Source: Candidatus Proteinoplasmatales archaeon SG8-5 (GTDB taxonomy: Archaea; Thermoplasmatota; Thermoplasmata; SG8-5). From it: a stretch of DNA of 11,146 nucleotides. The notes beneath the pieces are model-generated. The model made no database searches and was not told the origin of the DNA. It saw only the letters and a list, made by a program, of their open reading frames with translations. Positions 6,590-11,146 of the stretch are shown piece after piece; within the stretch, counting starts at the first letter, position 1; each line of letters begins with the position of its first letter. The translations under genes were made by a program, and so were the position numbers. The DNA lies in assembly GCA_001595885.1 (NCBI GenBank), contig LSSH01000023.1:1-11146 (forward strand), in the 5' to 3' direction.

Positions 6590-7494
6590 ATGAATATCGT
6601 GTTCCTCGGTACGGGAGGCAGCTGGCCGTCGCCGGAACGCAGCGTCTCCGCTGTGGCATTGAAAAGGGGGCCTGAGGTGATCCTCTTCGACTGCGGCGAG
6701 GGCACACAGCGGCAGTTCATGAGATCGACCGTGTCCTTCATGCAGACCACCAAGATATTCGTCACGCACTTCCACGGCGACCATTTCCTGGGATTGCCTG
6801 GCCTCATCCAGAGCATGTCCCTGAACGACCGCCGCGACCCGCTGAGCATCCACGGCCCGGAGGGTACCGAACAACTGGTGAGCATATTGATCAAACTCGG
6901 ATATTTCACGCCCACTTACGAAGTGATTGTGCAGGACCTCAAGCCGGACGATGTTCTTGATTTCGATGAGTATACGGTCACCGTCGGGGAGGCCAACCAC
7001 AACGTCCCCACGCTGTTCTACGTTCTTGAGGAGAAGGAACGCGCCGGCAGGTTCAACAAGCCCAGGGCGCTGGAGCTGGGCATTCCGGAGGGCCCCCTCT
7101 TTTCCAAGCTGCAGAGGGGCGAGACAGTCGAGCACAAGGGCAAGACCTTCACGCCCGACATGGTCCTCGGTCCGCCCAGGAGGGGCAGGAAGATTGTCTA
7201 CACCGGACAAAGCCCTGCGAAGCCGTGGTCGAGCTGGGAAAGGACTGCGACGTGATGATACACGACGCGACCACCGCCGCCGACCTGGAGGAAAAGGCCA
7301 ACATGTACGGCCACTCGTCGTCGAGCCAAGCGGCTGACATGGCAAAGAGGGCCAACGCGGGGAAGCTCTTCCTCACCCACATCAGCCCCAGATACGAGGA
7401 CATAGCCCAGCTGGAGGCCGATGCCAAGGCCATATTCGATAACTCCCAGGTCGCGGAGGACTTTCTTGAATATCAAATAAAATATAAAGATTGA
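6590..7494 (+). pseudogene. rnz: Ribonuclease Z, interrupted by a frameshift
   Basis: tRNA 3'-end processing endonuclease of the metallo-beta-lactamase fold. The first part (6590-7255, 221 aa) starts MNIVFLGTGGSWP and carries the metal motif H60-F-H62-G-D64-H65, H137 in ANHNVP, and an exosite-like region before residue 200. Near 7208 the frame is lost; the rest of the protein continues in the next frame to TGA 7492-7494, with MIHDATT, the YGHSSSSQAA motif and THISPRY. Joined, they give about 302 residues, close to the usual archaeal length of about 305. An independent 3' gene is unlikely since the 3' part (GTG 7225 onward) is simply the missing C-terminal third. The gene is normally essential in archaea, so this is either an assembly error or a true lesion covered by another copy. 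It is the first gene of an operon; the TGA overlaps the Shine-Dalgarno of the next gene. Confidence 0.9.
7205..7212 (+). other. Frameshift site in the RNase Z gene
   Basis: GGA (7205-7207, Gly) reads in the upstream frame and AAG (7210-7212, Lys before Pro-Cys) in the downstream frame, with only CA between them. The family has T-G-D-T-(R/K)-P-C here, needing six bases, so four appear to be missing. The lost Asp is a metal ligand. A four-base loss such as GACA from GGAGACACAAAG gives exactly the observed bases. Confidence 0.75.
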
Positions 7495-7503
7495 GGAATA
7501 TTA

Positions 7504-8094
7504 ATGCTTCACTTGTTCCAGATCATCGCGGCCCTTTTCCTGCTGTATTTCTTACCCGGCTTCATGTTCGTGCAGGCCATGTTCCCCCGCAAGGGCGAGC
7601 TGGACCAGGACTTCGACTGGCTCTACCGCATCGGCCTGGCCATCGGCCTGAGCATCGTCCTGACCATATTCGTCGGCTTCGGATTGAACTCTCTCGGTGT
7701 AAGCGAGGAGACAGGCCTCGGATACGTCTCCGCGGGCCCGATCGTCGCTGCCCTGCTCATCCTGTCGCTGATATTCTTCGCCGTCGCCTGGTTCAGAGGA
7801 GGGTTCCCCATCCTGGGAAAGCTCCACCCGACCTTGCTCAGGTTCCCGCCGCGCGACCCCCGCTCGGCCGACGTCCCCATCATCAGGGACAAGGATAAGC
7901 GCATTCAGCACGAGAAGCTCGTCAGGCAAAGGTTCATGCTGATAAAGGAGATAGATAATACGGAAAAACTGGTGGAGACCCACTCGGGAAAGCAGCGCCA
8001 GTACTACGAACAAAGGAGAGAGAAGCTCCTCGGAGAACTGGACGAGACCGAGACCAAGATCAAGGTCCTGGAGAACGAGGTGAGGAATGGCTGA
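7504..8094 (+). CDS. DUF1616-like membrane protein with C-terminal coiled coil
   Basis: A 196-aa protein with three hydrophobic segments (about 4-27, 43-63 and 78-97), then a charged tail from about residue 130 to the end that is rich in Lys, Arg, Glu and Gln with heptad-like Leu spacing, probably a coiled coil. The stretch LPGFMFVQAMFPRKGELD followed by a second helix with IGLAIGLS matches the start of archaeal DUF1616 membrane proteins, but only the N-terminal part of that family is present. GAGG (7493-7496) overlaps the RNase Z stop and lies 7 nt before ATG 7504. The last 8 bases overlap the Pth2 start. Function is unknown; co-transcription with two tRNA-related enzymes is probably an operon effect, though a membrane-linked role is possible. 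Confidence 0.83.
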   Translation: MLHLFQIIAALFLLYFLPGFMFVQAMFPRKGELDQDFDWLYRIGLAIGLSIVLTIFVGFGLNSLGVSEETGLGYVSAGPIVAALLILSLIFFAVAWFRGGFPILGKLHPTLLRFPPRDPRSADVPIIRDKDKRIQHEKLVRQRFMLIKEIDNTEKLVETHSGKQRQYYEQRREKLLGELDETETKIKVLENEVRNG

Positions 8095-8449
8095 ATTCGA
8101 GTACAAGCTCGTGATAGTGGTCCGCGCCGACCTGAAATTAAAGCCGGGAAAGACAGCGGTCCAGGTCGCCCACGCCAGCGTCAACTGCGCACTCGCAGCC
8201 AGGAAATACAATAAGAAATGGTTCCGCGCCTGGCACGACGAGGGCCAGAAGAAGGTCGTGGTCAGGTGCGACAGCCTCAAAGCCCTGCACGAGCTGCAGG
8301 ACATGGCCAGACAGGCCAAGCTCCCCCACTCCCTCATCTCGGATGCCGGACTCACCGAGGTCCCGCCGGGAACAGTGACCTGTCTGGGAATCGGCCCGGC
8401 CCCGGAGAAAGACGTGGACGCGATAACGGGTGAACTCCAACTTGTATGA
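8087..8449 (+). CDS. pth2: Peptidyl-tRNA hydrolase, archaeal/eukaryotic type (Pth2)
   Basis: A 120-aa enzyme that releases tRNA from peptidyl-tRNA that dropped off ribosomes. It is full length for the family and starts EYKLVIVVRADLKL. K22 in GKTAVQVAHA, D86 in the SDAGLTEVPPGT region and T98 in GTVTCLGIGPAP correspond to the residues reported as catalytic in archaeal Pth2 (family knowledge, mapped by eye). The start ATG 8087 overlaps the end of the preceding gene by 8 nt, with GAGGTGA (8077-8083) as Shine-Dalgarno, so translation is probably coupled. It is the last gene of the RNase Z operon; a GC-rich hairpin begins 20 nt after its stop. Confidence 0.96.
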   Translation: MAEFEYKLVIVVRADLKLKPGKTAVQVAHASVNCALAARKYNKKWFRAWHDEGQKKVVVRCDSLKALHELQDMARQAKLPHSLISDAGLTEVPPGTVTCLGIGPAPEKDVDAITGELQLV

Positions 8450-8469
8450 AACCGGAACCATCCAACATG

Positions 8470-8489
8470 CCCCGCCTGTGAGGGCGGGG
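8470..8489. repeat. Hairpin 1: 8-bp GC-rich stem with GTGA tetraloop
   Basis: CCCCGCCT pairs with GGGCGGGG (seven Watson-Crick pairs and one G-T) around the loop GTGA, a GNRA-type tetraloop in RNA. TAGAGATGT follows directly. The form GGCGGGGTAG after such a stem is familiar from the right ends of archaeal IS200/IS605-type elements and the 3' end of TnpB-linked RNAs. No T-tract follows, so it is not a classic terminator. Confidence 0.55.
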
Positions 8490-8541
8490 TAGAGATGTCC
8501 AAGCGTCTGGGTGGTAATCCAAACAGCATGTCCCGTGGAAT

Positions 8542-8561
8542 CCCCGTGTGTAAGCGCGGGG
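8542..8561. repeat. Hairpin 2: 8-bp stem with GTAA tetraloop
   Basis: CCCCGTGT pairs with GCGCGGGG (six Watson-Crick and two G-T pairs) around the GNRA-type loop GTAA, then AGGTCATGC. The size and design are the same as hairpin 1, which starts 72 nt earlier, but most base pairs differ, so this is structural rather than sequence repetition. It ends 10-14 nt before the DUF99 TATA box. Confidence 0.5.
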
Positions 8562-8573
8562 AGGTCATGCAAC

Positions 8574-8582
8574 AATATTTAT
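8574..8582 (+). promoter_or_regulatory. Putative TATA box of the DUF99 gene
   Basis: AATATTTAT predicts transcription from about 8604, giving a short leader that contains GGAG (8611-8614), seven bases before ATG 8622. Confidence 0.5.
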
Positions 8583-8621
8583 CTGTTCGGAACCTTGCAT
8601 GGATGCGTACGGAGTACGATT

Positions 8622-9197
8622 ATGAAGGATCAGATACGTATTTTAGGAATCGACGACGGGGCATTCAAATTCTCAGACCCATCCACCCCGGTTGTGGGCG
8701 TGGTCATGCGGCTGCCCACATACGTTGAAGGGGTCATGGTCACCGAGGTCACCGTCGACGGTGAACTGGACGCAACCGAGAAACTCGAAACCATGATCGC
8801 CGAATCGAGGTACTTAGACCAGCTCAAGCTCATCATCTTAGACGGCGCCGCCCTCGGCGGCTTCAACGTTGTGAACATCGAGCGCCTCCACGACCGACTG
8901 GGAGTGCCCATTGCCACGGTAACCCGCGACGAGCCGAACTTCGAGGAGATAGAGGCCGCCCTGAAGAAGCACTTCGAAGACTGGGAACTGAGATTGGCGA
9001 TGATGAGGAAAGTAGAAATCAAGCGGTTTGAAACCGAACACAACCCGATCTACATCTCCCGCGTGGGCATCGGCGACCGCGAGCTCAAAGAGATACTGGA
9101 CAAGTCGACGATCAAGGGCGCACTGCCCGAGGTCCTGAGGGTCGCCCACCTCATTGCCACTGCGATCTCGAAAGGAGAATCGAGGGGCAGAGCATAG
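8622..9197 (+). CDS. DUF99 protein, endonuclease dU family (EndoV-like fold)
   Basis: A 191-aa protein of the archaeal DUF99 family, which is related in fold to endonuclease V and labelled endonuclease dU in protein families; the implied role is cutting DNA at deoxyuridine for repair. Visible signatures are LGIDDGAF (D11, D12), LIILDGAALGGFN (D74) and VTRDEPNFEEIEAAL (R102), then a helical C-terminal end. The frame is open to a GTG at 8511, but the family begins a few residues before the GIDDG motif, and ATG 8622 has a Shine-Dalgarno GGAG at 8611-8614, so this start is preferred. The extended form would also run through hairpin 2 and the promoter. The biochemical activity of the family is known from few members, so function here is by homology. 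Confidence 0.88.
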   Translation: MKDQIRILGIDDGAFKFSDPSTPVVGVVMRLPTYVEGVMVTEVTVDGELDATEKLETMIAESRYLDQLKLIILDGAALGGFNVVNIERLHDRLGVPIATVTRDEPNFEEIEAALKKHFEDWELRLAMMRKVEIKRFETEHNPIYISRVGIGDRELKEILDKSTIKGALPEVLRVAHLIATAISKGESRGRA

Positions 9198-9255
9198 GTG
9201 AACCGAAAAAAAGATTAGGGTGAGTATTCATATCTTCCAAGGACAGGAGGAGGAG

Positions 9256-11146
9256 ATGAAGAGAACCTACGCAGTGACCATGGTAGTTTTCTTATTATTC
9301 AGCTTGTCTGCTCAAGGGAGCCAAACTCCTCAAGATGATATAATAACATCATCAAATGAATGCAATGAATCAGATACTCCTATAACCGATACGATGACTA
9401 ATTTCTCTGCACACATCATACAACTGAATTGGGATAATTACGCCGGTACGATGCCAAAAATAAGTGACAACGGGTGTGTGGTATGGATGGGGAGACAACG
9501 AAATTCGTCTGACCCCTTTGAATTATTTTATTGGAATGGATCAACTACTATACAAATCTCAAATGGTGGTGCTGGCGAACCCTGCATCAATGCTAATGGC
9601 TTCGTCGTATGGTATGGGACAGATGGCGGACCTGATTCTGAGATATTCTATTACGATGGATTCATTGTTACTCAATTGACTAACAATTCATATACCGATA
9701 CTAATCCAAAGATAAACGATTTAGGTCAAATAGCCTGGCAAGCCGAACCTATCAGTCAACCTTACGGTTGGGAGATATTCTTTTGGGATGGTCTAGTAAC
9801 CACCCAGTTAACAAATAATAACCATACTGATTCCTGGCCTAATGTGAACAACCTGGGTCAAGTCGCGTGGAATGCAGAATTGAATGGCCAGGACGATATA
9901 TTCCTTTGGGATAATGGAACTGTATCCCGAATCACCAACGATACGCTTAAAGAATCTCATTTTGGACCAGAGATGAATAATATGGGAGAAATGGCCTGGG
10001 CAGGTAACCAACCTGGAAATACCTCTACAAGAGAGATATATTTCTGGAATGGTACACACACCACTCAAATCACGAATAATAGTTATCAGGACAATGATAT
10101 TGTCGATATGAACGATGATGGTAAAATCGTATGGTACAGTACTGAAAATGATACTGTCTATACAGAATATTGGGACGGTTCTACTGTTACACGAATATCT
10201 AATAATAACGCCACTGGCGGTTTTTGGCCGAAAATCAACAACAGAGGACACGTAATGTGGCCAAATTCAACGTGGGGGGATCCTGCCGACCACGCAAATT
10301 TCAGAGAGATATATTTCTGGGATGGATTTGACACGTATAGAATTACTAATAACACCCGGCAGGACCGTGAAGCCCAAATGAACAACAACGACCAGATTGT
10401 ATGGATGTCAAGCATATTCGGTGTGTCAGGCTCGACAGACATCCATTTTATAGATTTGAATGGCCTTATTGAACCAAACACAGGTCCTGTCCTCAATATT
10501 GGCACCGAAGAATATTTCAACCAGATACAGGCCGCCATCGACGACCCCGACACTCTGGACGGCCACGTCATAGAGGTCTCGGCGGGGCAGTACAACGAGA
10601 CCCTGCTGGTGAACAAGAGCCTTGATATCCGAGGCGCCGGGGCGGGTTCGACAGTGATCAATGGCGACGGAGTGAACGACGTCGTGTACTGCCAGTCTTC
10701 GAGTGTGAAGATATCGGGCTTCACGCTGCGGAACGGCTCTGACGGCCTCCGGGCGACGGTATGTTTTGGCTGCGAGTTCAGGGACCTGGTCATCGAGGGT
10801 AACTGGCAGTTCGGCGTGTTCCTGTTCATGACCCATGATTCTGTCGTCGAGGATAATTACGTGGCCAACCACACGGACGGCGTCCTCGTTGTCAGCTCTG
10901 ACGGCAACACGATATCGGGCAATACCGTACTCGGTAATGATTACGGCATCTACCTTGCAACGGCCTGCACAGGCAACAGGATATTCCATAATAGAATTCT
11001 TAACAACACCCTGCAGGGGTATGATGATACGCCGGGCAGCAATGAATGGGACAATGGCTATCCGTCGGGCGGCAATTATTGGTCTGACTACAACGGGACA
11101 GACGTGTTCAACGGGCCGAATCAAGATCAACCCGGGAGCGACGGGC
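9256..11146 (+). CDS. Secreted protein with beta-propeller-like repeats and NosD-like beta-helix (3' end outside window)
   Basis: The frame runs from ATG 9256 to the window end without a stop (630 complete codons). GGAGG (9246-9250) lies five bases before the ATG. Residues 1-20 form a signal peptide (KR, then a hydrophobic run to about SAQG). Residues 66-403 hold eight repeats with the pattern P-x-I-N-x-x-G-x-(I/V)-x-W, then (E/D)-I-(F/Y)-(F/Y)-W-(D/N)-G, then T-x-x-(I/L)-(T/S)-N-N. This suggests a propeller of seven or eight blades. From about 415 the sequence changes to right-handed beta-helix repeats (FNQIQAAI, then RGAGAGSTVINGDG, NTISGNTVLGNDYGIYL, GGNYWSDYNGTD), as in NosD/CASH-type proteins. 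About 20 N-x-S/T sequons suggest N-glycosylation outside the cell. The role is unknown; surface binding of a polysaccharide is possible. Confidence 0.88.
   Translation, partial: MKRTYAVTMVVFLLFSLSAQGSQTPQDDIITSSNECNESDTPITDTMTNFSAHIIQLNWDNYAGTMPKISDNGCVVWMGRQRNSSDPFELFYWNGSTTIQISNGGAGEPCINANGFVVWYGTDGGPDSEIFYYDGFIVTQLTNNSYTDTNPKINDLGQIAWQAEPISQPYGWEIFFWDGLVTTQLTNNNHTDSWPNVNNLGQVAWNAELNGQDDIFLWDNGTVSRITNDTLKESHFGPEMNNMGEMAWAGNQPGNTSTREIYFWNGTHTTQITNNSYQDNDIVDMNDDGKIVWYSTENDTVYTEYWDGSTVTRISNNNATGGFWPKINNRGHVMWPNSTWGDPADHANFREIYFWDGFDTYRITNNTRQDREAQMNNNDQIVWMSSIFGVSGSTDIHFIDLNGLIEPNTGPVLNIGTEEYFNQIQAAIDDPDTLDGHVIEVSAGQYNETLLVNKSLDIRGAGAGSTVINGDGVNDVVYCQSSSVKISGFTLRNGSDGLRATVCFGCEFRDLVIEGNWQFGVFLFMTHDSVVEDNYVANHTDGVLVVSSDGNTISGNTVLGNDYGIYLATACTGNRIFHNRILNNTLQGYDDTPGSNEWDNGYPSGGNYWSDYNGTDVFNGPNQDQPGSDG
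9451..10464 (+). repeat. Eight tandem propeller-like repeats of about 41-50 residues
   Basis: Repeats start near residues 66, 107, 149, 193, 234, 280, 321 and 371, with lengths of about 41, 42, 44, 41, 46, 41, 50 and 33. Each has the order N-x-x-G-x-(I/V)-x-W, (E/D)-I-(F/Y)-x-W-(D/N)-G, T-x-x-(I/L)-(S/T)-N-N. The last is shorter and lacks the terminal N-N. Two copies share an 18-base identical run (10030-10047 and 10303-10320), so some blade copying may be recent or under constraint. Confidence 0.75.

Noticed and set aside
7205..7215. Programmed ribosomal frameshift in RNase Z
   Set aside because: There is no convincing slippery heptamer, and shifting would still leave out the metal-binding Asp.
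7225..7494. Separate 89-aa gene starting at GTG
   Set aside because: It is the C-terminal third of RNase Z in a shifted frame, with THISPRY and GHSSSSQAA motifs belonging to that family.
8470..8561. CRISPR array from the two GC-rich hairpins
   Set aside because: Only two units, their sequences differ, and the spacing does not suit a repeat-spacer array; no cas gene is nearby.
8511..8621. N-terminal extension of the DUF99 protein from GTG 8511
   Set aside because: It would read through hairpin 2 and the TATA box, and the family starts just before the GIDDG motif.
10158..11130. Two minus-strand ORFs of 223 and 234 aa
   Set aside because: They are mirror frames of the propeller/beta-helix gene, whose + frame shows clear repeats and domain motifs.

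Overview
The window looks archaeal, most likely a Thermoplasmata-type euryarchaeon (lineage is an inference). Supporting evidence: an archaeal/eukaryotic-type peptidyl-tRNA hydrolase (Pth2), a DUF99/endonuclease dU protein, a DUF1616-type membrane protein, TATA-box promoters placed about 25 nt upstream of apparently leaderless starts, and large secreted proteins (a C25 gingipain-like cysteine peptidase and a NosD-like beta-helix protein). All convincing genes lie on the + strand.

Layout. (1) 1-3833, secreted proteins: the 3' end of a truncated gene, a 203-nt gap with two small hairpins, then an 1120-aa C25 peptidase. The last 88 residues of the truncated product are about 69% identical to the end of the peptidase, so the two genes are tandem relatives sharing a C-terminal module. 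(2) 3873-6431: a tail-anchored double zinc-ribbon protein, a two-domain GNAT acetyltransferase with a non-ATG start preceded by a possible 11-codon mini-ORF, and a 72-aa SH3-like protein behind a strong promoter. (3) 6590-8449, an RNA-linked operon: RNase Z (disrupted by a frameshift that also removes a metal-ligand Asp codon), a DUF1616-like membrane/coiled-coil protein and Pth2, with touching or overlapping ends. (4) 8450-8621: two GNRA-capped GC-rich hairpins resembling ends of IS200/IS605-type elements. (5) 8622-9197: DUF99 protein. (6) 9256-11146 and beyond: a long gene open to the window end, encoding a signal peptide, eight ~41-50-residue propeller-like repeats and a NosD-like beta-helix. 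Base composition changes sharply between the two modules, suggesting a fusion.

The core genes serve tRNA 3' maturation, peptidyl-tRNA recycling and perhaps DNA repair. The flanking large genes serve extracellular protein degradation and surface binding. The most notable points are the RNase Z lesion, the tandem C-terminal modules, the twin hairpins, and the chimeric propeller/beta-helix protein. No defence system, CRISPR array or complete mobile element is visible.
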